The notes: generated by a model not told the origin, from the sequence alone. Shown: positions 45,453-55,376, numbered from the stretch's first letter. The stretch is DNA of 64,000 nucleotides from Alphaproteobacteria bacterium (GCA_020632875.1 JACKET010000002.1:372001-436000); one strand, 5' to 3'. Program-made: numbers and translations.

Positions 45453-45525
45453 GCCCTCGTAGCTCAGTGGATAGAGCAACTGATTCCTAATCAGTAGGTC
45501 GGACGTTCGAGTCGTCTCGGGGGTA
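45453..45525 (+). tRNA. tRNA-Arg (anticodon CCT)
   Basis: A 73-base cloverleaf. The acceptor GCCCTCG pairs with CGGGGGT (two G-U pairs), the D-stem is GCTC/GAGC, the anticodon stem ACTGA/TCAGT encloses TTCCTAA with anticodon CCT, and the T-arm GGACG-TTCGAGT-CGTCT closes with one wobble. CCA is not encoded. It reads AGG. Its 3' half is duplicated at 56442 and 57403, marking it as an integration site. Confidence 0.92.
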
Positions 45526-45548
45526 CTCTTGAAACGCCGGTTTTCGGC
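45484..45548 (+). mobile_element. Attachment site in tRNA-Arg 3' end (attL)
   Basis: From the anticodon loop (TTCCTAATCAGTAGGTCGGA) through ACGCCGGTTTTCGG, 23 bases beyond the tRNA, this segment matches 56442-56505 with few changes and 57403-57465 with more. Tyrosine-recombinase elements commonly recombine in tRNA 3' ends and restore the tRNA with their own copy. Confidence 0.8.
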
Positions 45549-45577
45549 GAGTCAGAAGATTTCGGGTTTGGACATTG

Positions 45578-46412
45578 ATGTCCATGGCGCTGGGGTCCTC
45601 CTCGGGGAGGGGCAAAGGCGCGCACCTGGCACACCAGCTCGGCCGACTACAAGGCGGGACCTACTGGAGCATCCGGACCCGGCCGGACGGGACGAAGCAG
45701 AACCTCTCGCTCGGGTACGTGACCCGCGAGGAGGCGCAGCGGGCGGCCGAGCGGATGACACTCGAGGAGGCCCTGGGCCGGGCCGTCCGGATCCAGGAGT
45801 GGCATCGCGAGGACCGGGACGCCGCCATCCGGTACCTGCTGGGCGACCCGGAGGTCGAGGCGCTCATCGCGGGTCAGCCGGACTACGAGCGGATGTCGCT
45901 GTCCGAGTACCAGGAGACCGTCTACGCGCCGTGGCGGGAGGAGGCGGCGCCGGGGAGCTGGAGGACGGAGCAGCAGCGATGGTCCCAGATCCTCGCCGTG
46001 CTCGGGAAGCAGGCGCTGCGCGACATCGATGCCCACGTGGTGGCGGACTACGTCGATTCGCTGGTGATGACGCGGGGTGCTCGGCGCGGCGAGCCGCTCT
46101 CGGGGAACTCGAAGCGCCTGCACCGCGCTGCGGTCGCGGCGCTGCTGAAGCGCGCGTATCGGCTGAACACATCCGGGTGCTGCCCGACCTCGCGGTGTTC
46201 CGGATCAAGGGTTCGACGAAGCCTTCGCGGGAGAAGCCGGATCCGCTGTCGTTTCCGGAGCTGGTGGCGTTGATGGACGCGAGCCCGCCGCAGTCTTGTG
46301 GGCCGTCGGGGCCGGGCAGGGGCTGCGTGACACGCCGCGGGACCGGGCCGCGTACCTCCGGGTCCACGGGACGCTGCTGCCCGCGTGGTGGCCCTGGTCG
46401 CCGACGGACTGA
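45578..46412 (+). pseudogene. Tyrosine recombinase (integrase) pseudogene
   Basis: Begins about 50 bases after the tRNA. Residues 1-190 in the first frame hold an AP2-like arm-binding part (YWSIRTRPDGTKQNLSLGY) and a SAM-like core-binding domain (MSLSEYQETVYAPWREEA). Near 46166 the sense shifts to a second frame (HIRVLPDLAVFRIKGSTKPS), and near 46294 to a third (LWAVGAGQGLR, where the first catalytic Arg is expected). It ends 23 codons later without the HxxR and Tyr boxes. The integrase is therefore inactive and the element cannot excise by itself. Confidence 0.82.
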
Positions 46413-46452
46413 GCGACAGAGTCCTTCCGAGCCGCGGGGGCTCCGCCGTCGA

Positions 46453-47913
46453 TCAGCGCACCTCCACTTCGGCCCGGAACAACTGGTCGTCCGCCCAGGT
46501 CCAGACCACCGAGCCCCGTCGCTCCCAGAGGTGGCCCTTCGCGCCCTCGTATGCCGGGACCGGGCCCCGTTCCCCGAGAATCCAGCCATGCTGCCGGATG
46601 TCGTACCCCTCGTAGCTCCCGAGCTCGGGCAGCTCGTCGCCCGTGCCGGAGACCGCCGAGAACACGAAGTGGTCCGTCTTCAGGATGGGGGAGCCGCCGT
46701 AGAGCTCGACCATCCCGGGCGTGTCGAGTCCCCGCGCGAGAACGTCCAGCGGACCGGTGCAGCGGCCCCCGAACACCACGGTGTCGGCGGCGCCCCAGCC
46801 CCGCAGCCGCCCGCCGGGTACGCGCCGACCCTCCAGCCCCACCACCGTGCCCCAGGCGGCGACGATGCACGTTCCGTCCTCGGTGCCCACGGCCTCGATG
46901 ATGGGCTCCTGCCCGAGGTCGCCCCAGCGGGTGGAGAGGTCCACTGTGCCTGCCCACAGGGGCGTCTCGCCCGGACGCTGGCCCGGGCGGTTCGCGTGGA
47001 TGGCGACCTGCGTGGCCTCCCGCTCGCCGTCGAGCAGGACGTGGTGTCCCGCGAGGCCCGCGAAGCCCTCGCGAACCACCGTCCCGTCCCCGAAGTGGAC
47101 GGACAGCGTCGGGGTGCCGAACGCCGACATCCCCGCATCGTCGTCCCAGGGAAACCACACGCGCGAGCGCGCCTCGTCCGGGGTGAGGTCGAGGCGTACG
47201 CGCTCGTGGCCGGGGGTCGCTGCGAACACGTCGGCACCCGCGACCAGGATCAGCCCGTCGTCCCAAGACAGCGCCACCTCCGGAGCGTCGAGCCCTCCGG
47301 CGTCGACACGGAGCCGCTCGACCGGCGACAGGGACGCATCCACGCTCCAGAGCACGAGCGCCGTGCCCTCGTCGCTCACGACGTCCACCCCGGTTCGCTC
47401 CCGGTTCGCCGCCACATCCAGGATCGGTCCGTGGGGCCACGGAGCAGGCTGGGGCGCGAGATCGGGCCATTCGCGGCGCTCGGGCCCGTCGGTCGTCCAG
47501 GTCACGAAGGCGTCGCCATCGGGCACGAACGCCTGGGGTACCGCGTCGAGCGTGGTGGTCGTCACCTCGTCACCCACACAGCGGTCCACCTCGGTGGCGC
47601 CGCCGCGCAGCACCACCAGTGCGCCGTCGTGCACGTCCCAGAGCCCGACATCGTTCCGCCAAGCGAGTCGGGTGACACCGCGATCCGGGCACGAGATGTC
47701 CACGATGCCGTCGTGCACCACCAGGTTCCGTTGCACCCCTCCATACAGGCCGGTGAGTAGCAGCCACTCCGGCTCCGTGGGGTGGGTCGCGACCTCGAGA
47801 GGCTCGAAGCCCACCGGCAGGTCCGCGATGTGGCGCTCGGCACTCCCGAGCCGCGGAAGCTCCGTGTGGGCCGGGAGATTCGTGCCGCACGCCGCCAGGA
47901 TCCCCAGGATCAC
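46453..47913 (-). CDS. Lipoprotein with beta-propeller-like repeats, hypothetical
   Basis: A 486-residue lipoprotein (GTG 47913, lipobox GILAAC). Repeated strands with W/D patterns (LAWRNDVGLWDVHDG, VALSWDDGLILVAG, VWTWADDQLFRAE) suggest a seven- or eight-bladed propeller. No family is recognised. It overlaps the upstream lipoprotein gene by GTGA. Its stop lies 40 bases from the decayed integrase, so it is the first cargo gene at the left end. Confidence 0.7.
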   Translation of the reverse strand: MILGILAACGTNLPAHTELPRLGSAERHIADLPVGFEPLEVATHPTEPEWLLLTGLYGGVQRNLVVHDGIVDISCPDRGVTRLAWRNDVGLWDVHDGALVVLRGGATEVDRCVGDEVTTTTLDAVPQAFVPDGDAFVTWTTDGPERREWPDLAPQPAPWPHGPILDVAANRERTGVDVVSDEGTALVLWSVDASLSPVERLRVDAGGLDAPEVALSWDDGLILVAGADVFAATPGHERVRLDLTPDEARSRVWFPWDDDAGMSAFGTPTLSVHFGDGTVVREGFAGLAGHHVLLDGEREATQVAIHANRPGQRPGETPLWAGTVDLSTRWGDLGQEPIIEAVGTEDGTCIVAAWGTVVGLEGRRVPGGRLRGWGAADTVVFGGRCTGPLDVLARGLDTPGMVELYGGSPILKTDHFVFSAVSGTGDELPELGSYEGYDIRQHGWILGERGPVPAYEGAKGHLWERRGSVVWTWADDQLFRAEVEVR

Positions 47914-48314
47914 GGGAGGCTCGTCACCCGCTCGAACACCCGGGAGCCCTCGGAGGCGGTCTCCGACGAGAGCTCCATGGCGTTGCGGCTGTAGTCGAGG
48001 ATTGCGTTGGCGTACGTCCCGCCAGGTGTGCCGTCGGCATTCCAGTGCACGGAGGTGAACAGCGTCTCCTCGGTGATCTGGTACCTGCCGTACTGGATCT
48101 CGACCGGCGCCTCCCCGTCGACGTACTGGTGGATGCCGTAGACATCCGTCCACTCGGGCAGCTCCGGTCGCGTCTCCTCGAAGGACAGCACGCGCCACTC
48201 CCCGGCATCCAGGTTGGCCCACATCGTCCCGTACAGGTCCCTGGCTTCGGGCACACCCCCACACCCGGTGGAGAGCAGCAGGGCGGCCACTCCACCCTTC
48301 CAGACGGTCCTCAT
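47910..48314 (-). CDS. Small lipoprotein, hypothetical
   Basis: A 134-residue lipoprotein, lipobox ALLLSTGC, followed by one beta-rich domain (IHQYVDGEAPVEIQYGRYQI). The middle gene of a three-gene minus-strand set: it overlaps both neighbours by four bases. Domain unknown. Confidence 0.68.
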   Translation of the reverse strand: MRTVWKGGVAALLLSTGCGGVPEARDLYGTMWANLDAGEWRVLSFEETRPELPEWTDVYGIHQYVDGEAPVEIQYGRYQITEETLFTSVHWNADGTPGGTYANAILDYSRNAMELSSETASEGSRVFERVTSLP

Positions 48315-48859
48315 CGTCCCCCCATGTCGCCCAGTCCCACGGCGAACGTGACCATCGGCCGGGCGAACGTGTACGGCTCGTCGAACCCGAAGGACCCCGT
48401 GAACATGCGACCGATCATCACCGACCCGCGCACGTCGATCGCGATCCCCCCGAACAGTCCGACCCCCACACCGAGCATCGGGCTGGCGTGGATGAAGCCC
48501 TCCCAGGTCGTCAGCTCGTCCCCCTTGTAGGGGTGCTTGCCTCCGCCCAGCGTGAGCGCGAGGTAGCCGTGCGCCGGCCCGGCGAACACACCCAGACCCG
48601 CGCCCAGGCCGAAGTTCCACTCCGTCCCGCGCTTGTCGCCGTTCGGACAGAAGTGCAGGTCGGCGATGCCTTCGGCACCCTCCTCGGGCTCGAACATGAG
48701 GGTGAGGCCCTCGCAGTACACCGTTCGGGGGAGCTCGGTCCCCTCGGCGGGCTGGAGTCCCTCCCGGAAGGGCGTGACCTTGCGGATCTGCAGGTCGAAG
48801 GTCGCCTCGCGAAACGTCTGTGCTGCGGCGGGCTGCGGCAGCCACATCAACCACCACAT
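48311..48859 (-). CDS. Exported hypothetical protein, outer-membrane-like
   Basis: A 182-residue protein with a tryptophan-rich signal (MWWLMWLPQPAAAQ) starting at ATG 48859, after GGAGAG. The mature part is Gly-rich with amphipathic strands (GYLALTLGGG, MLGVGVGLFGGIAIDV, MVTFAVGLGD), the pattern of small outer-membrane barrels. Two Cys may form a disulfide. It leads the operon with the two lipoproteins that follow. Confidence 0.7.
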   Translation of the reverse strand: MWWLMWLPQPAAAQTFREATFDLQIRKVTPFREGLQPAEGTELPRTVYCEGLTLMFEPEEGAEGIADLHFCPNGDKRGTEWNFGLGAGLGVFAGPAHGYLALTLGGGKHPYKGDELTTWEGFIHASPMLGVGVGLFGGIAIDVRGSVMIGRMFTGSFGFDEPYTFARPMVTFAVGLGDMGGR

Positions 48860-48963
48860 CGGCTCTCCAATGGACCGGCCGAGCATACGCCAATGTCGAC
48901 GTCGATTCTCTCATAGGCGCGATCGAGGTCGTGCTGGCCCGGGACGGAGAGTAGAATGCGTCC

Positions 48964-51417
48964 ATGCTGCGATCCCTGTTCCTGGTGTTGGTGGCCTGCG
49001 AGCCGAAGGATCCCGACACGACCGTGGAGGCGCCGGCCTACGCCCACCGGTTCGCGTCGCTGACCCTCCCGTTCCACGCCCGGATGGAGGGCCTCTTCCG
49101 CGGCCGCGACCAGCTCCGCGACGTCTCGGGCTCGTGGAACGAGGAGACGCTGACCGACTACCCGCCCGGCACCTGGATCGACGAACCCCGCGTCCTGCTC
49201 GACGTGCTCAGCGGACCCGACCGGGTCTTCGTCGTGCTCCCGTCCGCCGAGCGCGCAGGCTTCGACCTGGCGGTCGGAGGGCTCGACCAGCCGTGGGAAC
49301 GGTTCGAGCTCAACGACCTGACGCTCGACCAGACCGGCGATCTCGAGGGCTTCGTCGACCCCGAGGGCGACGTCCACGTGGTGTTCCGCACGACCGACGC
49401 CCCACCGCGCATGGAATACGTCCGGTGGAGCCGCGCGGACGGCAGCGTCCGACGACTCGACATCCCGAGCGAGGCCATCTGGGACGAGCCCGACCTCGCT
49501 GCGGAGTGCGAGGATCTCGGAATCGCCGTGTCGCCGGAGGGGCACGTCGACGTGCTGTACCGCGAGAACGCCGAGCCGAACCTCCGGTACTCGCCGTCCT
49601 GGGACAACACGCCGCGCACCCGCGTCTGGCATGCGCGCCTTCCCTCCGGCTCCAGCGCCTGGGAGAGCCGCCTGGTCCTCGACAGCTCGACCCATGCCAT
49701 CCCGGATCTGCAGTCCACGTCCATCCTCGACTGGCGGTACGTGGACGTCGGCTGTCGGACCTCGCTCGGACACGACGCCGATGGCGACGCGTACGCGGTA
49801 GTGGCGCTACGTCGCTTGCTCCCCGACCGACTGGACGGCGCGCGCTGGTGGGCTCAGGGGGTTCACTACGACGCTTCGGCGGACCGCTGGACCGGAGCGG
49901 ACGACCGGGTCTACCTCGACGGCGCCGCCGCGCCGGCCCCGACGTTCGCGACGTTCCGCATGCAGCCCCACCCGGGCGGCAGCCTGCTCGCGGGCCACAG
50001 CTACCCCGACGCGAACGCCATCGAGCTGGCCGAGTTCCCGCTCACTCCGACGATGTTCCCGGTGGACCGCGTCCGGGACAACTACTGCGAACAGGGCGCA
50101 TGGTGTCCGCCGCAGGACATGACCCGGTTCGTGGTGGACACCTGCGGCAACGTGAGCGAGTACTGGGCCGCCGACCCCGCGACCTGGCAGCGCAGCTTCG
50201 GCGAGTCCGTGTGCCGGCCGACGTTCGCTCCGCTCTTCGACCCCGAGCCTCCACCGTTCGACGAGACCGTCGTGTGGGGTGAGGTCGCCACCGGCTTCGG
50301 GTCCGAGTTCGGGCTACGGATGTGTCTCCGCGAGGACGGCGAGCTCTTCGTCTGCGACGGCGGCCAGACGCTCGAGCACCCGCGAATGGACGACGACGGC
50401 AACGCACTCCTGTCGGCCGCGCCCGCGGACGGTTCGGTGGACGTCGCCCCCGACCAGGTGGTCACCCTCGAGTTCGAGGCTTCGATGGAGGGCGAGCCGA
50501 TCACCGGCTACGACCTGCAGACCGGTGCGGACTTCCCCGTCGATGCGACCGTGTCCGGCTCTACCGTGACCGTGCGACCGCCGGGCCCGGGCTGGCCCTC
50601 CGGCGCCATCCTCCGGATCGTGGCTGGTCAGGGCCGCCACCATGCCTGGCATTACGGCGGGCCCGAGCGGCCGGTGCTCACGTTCCGGGTCGCCGCCGAG
50701 CCGGTCGACGAGCCGACCGACCTCTTCGGGCCGCGCAACGGACCCGAGTGGATCCGGGGCTTCAGTATGACCGGCGGCACCACGCGCGAGCCCGTGGTCG
50801 GTGGCGAGGGGCACTCCGTCCGGGTCCATGTCCGCCAGACCGTCGCCGACGAGGGGCTCGTCCTCGCCGACGTGGTGCTGGAGCAGATCGACCACGATGG
50901 CGGGCTGGGTCTCGTGGCGACCGAGGTCCCCGCGACAGCCACCGTCGCGCCCGACGACCCGCGTGCGGTCGTCGTCACCTTCGGAGACGAGCTGCGGGAG
51001 GGCCACGTGCACCGCGTCACCCTGCCCTGGGACCGCGGCGAGGACGGCTACGGCGCATGGCAGTGGAGCTTCCGGACCGACGCCCTCCCTCCCTACAGCT
51101 GGGCATGGGGACGCACCGGCGACGCGCTCGCGCTCACGCTGCGGTTCAACGTCCCGGTCGACGTCCCCACGGCACCCGATGGCACCACGTCCGCGGTCGC
51201 CGTCTGGGACGATACGGCGGGCGCCGCGATCCCCGTGACGATCGAGCGACCGGAGCCCGACCTCGTGTGGATGGTGCACCCGGGCCTGCTCTCGACCCAC
51301 GACTACACCGTGACGCTGACCGACCAGATCACGGCGCGCACCGGAGTGTGCTGCGGTCCCGCGGGGCCCGGACCAGGACCCGACCCCATGAGCTTCGCGT
51401 TCCCGGCGACCGAGTAG
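48964..51417 (+). CDS. Large lipoprotein with Ig-like (Big_5) domains
   Basis: An 817-residue lipoprotein (lipobox LVLVAC). Residues 25-430 look like a beta-propeller of the sialidase type (GFVDPEGDVHVVFRTTD, LGIAVSPEGHVDVLYREN). From about 485 on there are Ig-like repeats of the bacterial Big_5 sort: PADGSVDVAPDQVVTLEF at 485-500, and a similar start near 710. It is divergent from the 48859 operon across about 100 bases. Probably a surface adhesin or sensor; no active site is recognised. Confidence 0.75.
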   Translation: MLRSLFLVLVACEPKDPDTTVEAPAYAHRFASLTLPFHARMEGLFRGRDQLRDVSGSWNEETLTDYPPGTWIDEPRVLLDVLSGPDRVFVVLPSAERAGFDLAVGGLDQPWERFELNDLTLDQTGDLEGFVDPEGDVHVVFRTTDAPPRMEYVRWSRADGSVRRLDIPSEAIWDEPDLAAECEDLGIAVSPEGHVDVLYRENAEPNLRYSPSWDNTPRTRVWHARLPSGSSAWESRLVLDSSTHAIPDLQSTSILDWRYVDVGCRTSLGHDADGDAYAVVALRRLLPDRLDGARWWAQGVHYDASADRWTGADDRVYLDGAAAPAPTFATFRMQPHPGGSLLAGHSYPDANAIELAEFPLTPTMFPVDRVRDNYCEQGAWCPPQDMTRFVVDTCGNVSEYWAADPATWQRSFGESVCRPTFAPLFDPEPPPFDETVVWGEVATGFGSEFGLRMCLREDGELFVCDGGQTLEHPRMDDDGNALLSAAPADGSVDVAPDQVVTLEFEASMEGEPITGYDLQTGADFPVDATVSGSTVTVRPPGPGWPSGAILRIVAGQGRHHAWHYGGPERPVLTFRVAAEPVDEPTDLFGPRNGPEWIRGFSMTGGTTREPVVGGEGHSVRVHVRQTVADEGLVLADVVLEQIDHDGGLGLVATEVPATATVAPDDPRAVVVTFGDELREGHVHRVTLPWDRGEDGYGAWQWSFRTDALPPYSWAWGRTGDALALTLRFNVPVDVPTAPDGTTSAVAVWDDTAGAAIPVTIERPEPDLVWMVHPGLLSTHDYTVTLTDQITARTGVCCGPAGPGPGPDPMSFAFPATE

Positions 51418-51433
51418 CCGTGGCGCCAGGCTC

Positions 51434-51545
51434 GTGGACGTCGACCTCGGCGGGGCTCAGACGCAGGAGATCGCGAAGGGTCCGGACGGGGCGGTCTGGC
51501 TGCTGACGGACCTCGGCCTGCACCGGCTGTCGGACGGGCGCCCCC
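51434..51545 (+). pseudogene. Remnant of a propeller-type gene
   Basis: About 37 codons read as one propeller blade (VDLGGAQTQEIAKGPDGAVW then LLTDLGLHRLSDG) and then lose sense. There is no start or signal. It lies between two converging cargo genes and is probably what is left of another propeller-coding gene. Confidence 0.45.
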
Positions 51546-51576
51546 GGCACGATCCGCACGCGGGTCCCCGATGCGA

Positions 51577-52524
51577 TCACCAGGGCACCGCGGTGCCATC
51601 CGGCAGGAAAGCGTGCAGCGAGCCATCCTTCCTGCCGAGCACGACGAGCCCGTCGCCGGCGCCCATCGCGGTCCAGAACCCGTCGAAGTGGTGCACCATC
51701 GTGGAGGTGGCGAGGTCCCAGGTCTCGACCTGACCGGCGCCCCAGCTGCCTGCACCGTAGACCACCAGCTGGTCACCGGCGAAGGCGAGCCGGGTGTACT
51801 CGGCCGTCGCGTAGCTGACCTTGCTGCGGACGACCTCGGTCTCGAAGCGGGCGAGCTCGGCGCCGTCGGGCAGGGTGCGCACCACGACGGTTCCCGGCCC
51901 TTCGCCGGGCGAAAGCGCGATCGCGATGCGCGAGCCGTCGTCGGACAGGCGCACCTCGGTGATTGGGATGCCGTCCTGGAACACGATTCGCCCGGGGCCT
52001 CCGACGATGTGAGTGGCGCCGGAGTCGAACCCGACGGCGAGCAGTCCGGCGGCGCGATCGCCCGCCATCGGCTTCGCGTCCACGTCGTCGAGCAGCCGCA
52101 CCCGGGTGGAGCCGATCTCCCACACGCCCTTGCCGTCGACGCCTTGCTTGCCGTCGTGCGCCAGGAACACGGCGCGGTCGACTTCGCTGCCGGGTACGAG
52201 GTCGGCCATGTTGCGGACATCGCGATCCCCGATCTTCGGTCCGGCACCGTCCTGGAGGCGGACCCACTCCGCTCTGCCGGCGCCCTCCCCGAACAGCATG
52301 TCGGGCTTCACCCACTCGATGTACCGATAGCGGTGCGTGTAGGTGGTGGGCTCGCCCTCGAGGATCCACACCTTCTTGTGCTTGCCGGTGGCCTCCCACA
52401 CGCCCAGCTGGGCCGCGTCGTCCGCGGTAGCGGCGATCATGCCGTGGGCGATGTCGATTCCGGTGACCGACGCGTCGAGAGAGGGGGGCTTGGCCAGGGC
52501 GGACAGGCTGAGCAACAGCCACAT
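51577..52524 (-). CDS. Exported WD/YVTN-type propeller protein
   Basis: A 315-residue protein with a short signal (MWLLLSLSALA) at ATG 52524 after a GAGGT site. Blades such as VRLSDDGSRIAIALSPGEG and TRLAFAGDQLVVYGAG are WD40/YVTN-like. No catalytic motif. It diverges from the 52563 gene with only 38 bases between starts, so the two share a promoter region and are likely linked in function. Confidence 0.72.
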   Translation of the reverse strand: MWLLLSLSALAKPPSLDASVTGIDIAHGMIAATADDAAQLGVWEATGKHKKVWILEGEPTTYTHRYRYIEWVKPDMLFGEGAGRAEWVRLQDGAGPKIGDRDVRNMADLVPGSEVDRAVFLAHDGKQGVDGKGVWEIGSTRVRLLDDVDAKPMAGDRAAGLLAVGFDSGATHIVGGPGRIVFQDGIPITEVRLSDDGSRIAIALSPGEGPGTVVVRTLPDGAELARFETEVVRSKVSYATAEYTRLAFAGDQLVVYGAGSWGAGQVETWDLATSTMVHHFDGFWTAMGAGDGLVVLGRKDGSLHAFLPDGTAVPW

Positions 52525-52562
52525 GGATACCTCGCTGGAGTAGAGTTCGACTCGGAGGTCTG

Positions 52563-55376
52563 ATGCTATCCGGATTGGCGCTGGTAGTGGTTTCGCAGGT
52601 GTGGGCTGGCGTGCCGGCGGCAGTGGAGATCGCGGACCTGCGCGCATCCATCCCGGTGGTCGCGGGTCTCAAACTCGGCAAGGCCATCCCGAAGTCCAAG
52701 CTCGAGGCCGCGCTCGCCGAGGCGCGGCTCGCTGGGGAGCTCGGCGGCGCGCACGTGGGCTACTCGCACGTGGCGCTGCTCGGCCTCGTCGGGGGCGACG
52801 CCGACGAGGTGCGCCTTTGGTGCTCCCGCGACGACGACCAGTACGTACCCAAGGGCGCGATGGTGCGCCTGCGCACGACCGGTGACGACTGGGTCGCGCA
52901 GCTCGAGGACTGGGGCTGGACCGTCGGCCCGGCGCCGAGTGGGGTGGCGCTCGGCGGCGGAGGCATCTGGGCGCCCGACGTGAAGGTGCTGCAGGACGAT
53001 GCCGGCCGGCCCGAGGTGTGGGTGCAGGTCGGCGAGTGGGACGACGGGTTCTGGTCGTGGCGCAGCACCGAGTCCCTGCGGACCGGCTTCGTGGACAAGC
53101 TCGACCGCGGCGACCTGCGCGGCGCGCTCACCGTGCTGCGCACCCTCGCGCGCGCCGGCAGCCCCGACGCGGCCCTGCTGTCGGACGCCCTGGCGATGCG
53201 CGTCGACCGGTATCTGGGGGACGAGGTGGCCGCGGCCCGGGTGCGCTTCGATGCCCACGCGCTCGCGCCGCTGCGGCTGCTGGAGATCGTCGACCTCGCC
53301 GAGCTGGGCGCGACCTGGGCACGCCCCGACGGCGGCGCCGATCCGCGTGTCGTGGAGGCCCTCGCGGCGATGGGTGCGGACTTCGGTCTGGTGCCCGGCG
53401 AAGGGCGGGTGGGGCTGATGGATCTGGCCGCGGCGGCCCGGCGCAAGCTGGTGGCCGGAGCGGATGCCGAGTCGGGCGCGCTGGACGAGGCGGCCTGGGC
53501 CGAGGCCGACGTCGAGGGGCGGCTCGCGCTGTACGACTCGGCGCGGCGCGCGATGGACGGCGCCGGGCTCGCCCAGCGCGAGCAGCTCGGTCGTCAGCTC
53601 GGCGAGCGCGTGCCCGAGCTCGTGCGTCAGCTCCAGACCTGGGAGAACGAGGCCGCGCGGGAGGGCAAGATGGCGCAGGCGCTGGCCGCCTCGGTGGCGC
53701 GCTCGCAGCTGACCCAGGGGATCGTCGACGAGGGTGCGCGCAAGCGGGCCGAGGCCTTCGGGGCGTCCATCGGCGAGCTGCGGGCGTCCGATGTCGGGGC
53801 GCTCGCCGCGGCCCTGGAGCAGACGCCCGCGGGTGCCTGGGGCGCCGCCTTCTCGGTGGTGAAAGCGGACGGCATCCAGCCGTCGGAGGTCGAGCTCGTG
53901 GATGCCGATGCGTCCGTCGAGGCGGGCACGGCGACGCATCGCTACCGGGTGGTCAGCGAGATCGACAACCCGCGCTACGACCAGGAGCTCGCTCGCCAGG
54001 CGCGCCTGCGCGACGAACTGGAGCAGGCCCAGGCGCACCTGCAGAAGCTGCGCGACAACGCCGTCACCACCGAGCGCACCGTGGGTGGGGTGTTCACCGA
54101 GTACTCGATGAGCCCGCAGGGCTACGGCAGCAATGGCCACCAGTGGCGGGTCACGACCTACGTGCCGTCGCAGACCGTGCAGCGCCTCAACGCCGCGGTG
54201 GTCGACGAGATCCCGGTGTGGAAGAAGCGCGTGGAGGCGCTCGCGGCGGAGGTGGCCGGGCTGACCGAACCGCCGCGGCGCATCATGAGCTCTCGGCCCT
54301 TCAGCGCCTCGGTTCCCGTCGAGCGCCAGCGCTGGACCGGCACGGCGCGGCGGCGCGTGCGCTTCGTGCAGCCCTTCGGCGAGGTGGAGGTGGTGCAGGA
54401 GCTCGATCTCACTCGCATGGGTGCCCTGCGGCGTAACACCGCCGACGCCTCGATCGGCCTGGAGGCCGTCGACGAGCACCTGGACGACGCCGGGGCAGCG
54501 CGTCTCGCGGCGCGCCTCATGGACCGCGAGCTGCTGGCGCCGCTGGCCGAGGCCGTGGCGCAGGCGCACTCGGACGACCCCCGAGAGGCGGCCTGGGCGC
54601 GCGGCCTGCTCGGGGGCGACCTGCCCGCTCCGGTCGCGGTGCAGCCCTTCGTGAGCGCCAATGCGGTCGCGTCGCGCGGAGGTGTGGTGCTCGTTGCCGC
54701 GCGCGCCCGGGCCGGGGTCGACGCGCTCGCGGTGTCGGCGAGGGGAGACACGGTGGCCGCGTGGTCGCGCGACGGCGCGGTCGAGGTGTTCGACGCGCGG
54801 ACCGGGGCCTCGCTGTACACCGCCTCGGGGTCCGCGGCGCCGGGGTTCTCGGCGGACGGCGCGGTGCTTCGGCTGGCGGGCACGCCGCCGCGCGATGTCG
54901 AGGCGCGCAGCGGAGATCCCGCGTCGGAGGGGGCGTTCGACGCTGCCGAGGCCCCGGGTCCCTTCGCGGGTCTCGACGTGGTCGCGCTGGAGGAGGGTGG
55001 CCTGACAGTCAATCGTGGCGGGCGCTCGGTCTACCGCACCGACGACCCGCGCGCGGTCGGCTCGGCGAACGGCGCGGTCGTGGTCTCGGCCAGCGGACGC
55101 GACGCGCTCACGATCGCCCACCTGGGCGCGCTGCGCCCGTTCTCGGGCGGCCGGGTGGTCACGGGCCGAGTGGCGGGCCCCGCGCGGGGCGGGGGCTACA
55201 CGGTGGACCGCGGGGCCGAGGACGGCCTGCGCGTCGGCGACGTCATCACGGTCTACAGCCTGTGGATGGGGGAGCGCTTCTCGGTAGACGTGGTCGACGT
55301 CACCGGGACGACCGCGACCGTGCAGGTGCGCGGCCAGCGTGACCAGGTTCAAGCCGGGGACCTGTGGACACTGTGA
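52563..55376 (+). CDS. Large exported hypothetical protein
   Basis: A 937-residue protein with a signal peptide (SGLALVVVSQVWA). Residues 150-420 are helical. A coiled coil near 475-510 (RQARLRDELEQAQAHLQKLR) precedes a Tyr/Gly/Ser segment, and the last ~250 residues are beta-rich and propeller-like (VVLVAARARAGVDALAVS). The final 50 residues resemble an SH3-like or OB barrel (GLRVGDVITVYSLWMGE). No family recognised. An IS91 terminal sequence lies 135 bases downstream. Confidence 0.7.
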   Translation: MLSGLALVVVSQVWAGVPAAVEIADLRASIPVVAGLKLGKAIPKSKLEAALAEARLAGELGGAHVGYSHVALLGLVGGDADEVRLWCSRDDDQYVPKGAMVRLRTTGDDWVAQLEDWGWTVGPAPSGVALGGGGIWAPDVKVLQDDAGRPEVWVQVGEWDDGFWSWRSTESLRTGFVDKLDRGDLRGALTVLRTLARAGSPDAALLSDALAMRVDRYLGDEVAAARVRFDAHALAPLRLLEIVDLAELGATWARPDGGADPRVVEALAAMGADFGLVPGEGRVGLMDLAAAARRKLVAGADAESGALDEAAWAEADVEGRLALYDSARRAMDGAGLAQREQLGRQLGERVPELVRQLQTWENEAAREGKMAQALAASVARSQLTQGIVDEGARKRAEAFGASIGELRASDVGALAAALEQTPAGAWGAAFSVVKADGIQPSEVELVDADASVEAGTATHRYRVVSEIDNPRYDQELARQARLRDELEQAQAHLQKLRDNAVTTERTVGGVFTEYSMSPQGYGSNGHQWRVTTYVPSQTVQRLNAAVVDEIPVWKKRVEALAAEVAGLTEPPRRIMSSRPFSASVPVERQRWTGTARRRVRFVQPFGEVEVVQELDLTRMGALRRNTADASIGLEAVDEHLDDAGAARLAARLMDRELLAPLAEAVAQAHSDDPREAAWARGLLGGDLPAPVAVQPFVSANAVASRGGVVLVAARARAGVDALAVSARGDTVAAWSRDGAVEVFDARTGASLYTASGSAAPGFSADGAVLRLAGTPPRDVEARSGDPASEGAFDAAEAPGPFAGLDVVALEEGGLTVNRGGRSVYRTDDPRAVGSANGAVVVSASGRDALTIAHLGALRPFSGGRVVTGRVAGPARGGGYTVDRGAEDGLRVGDVITVYSLWMGERFSVDVVDVTGTTATVQVRGQRDQVQAGDLWTL

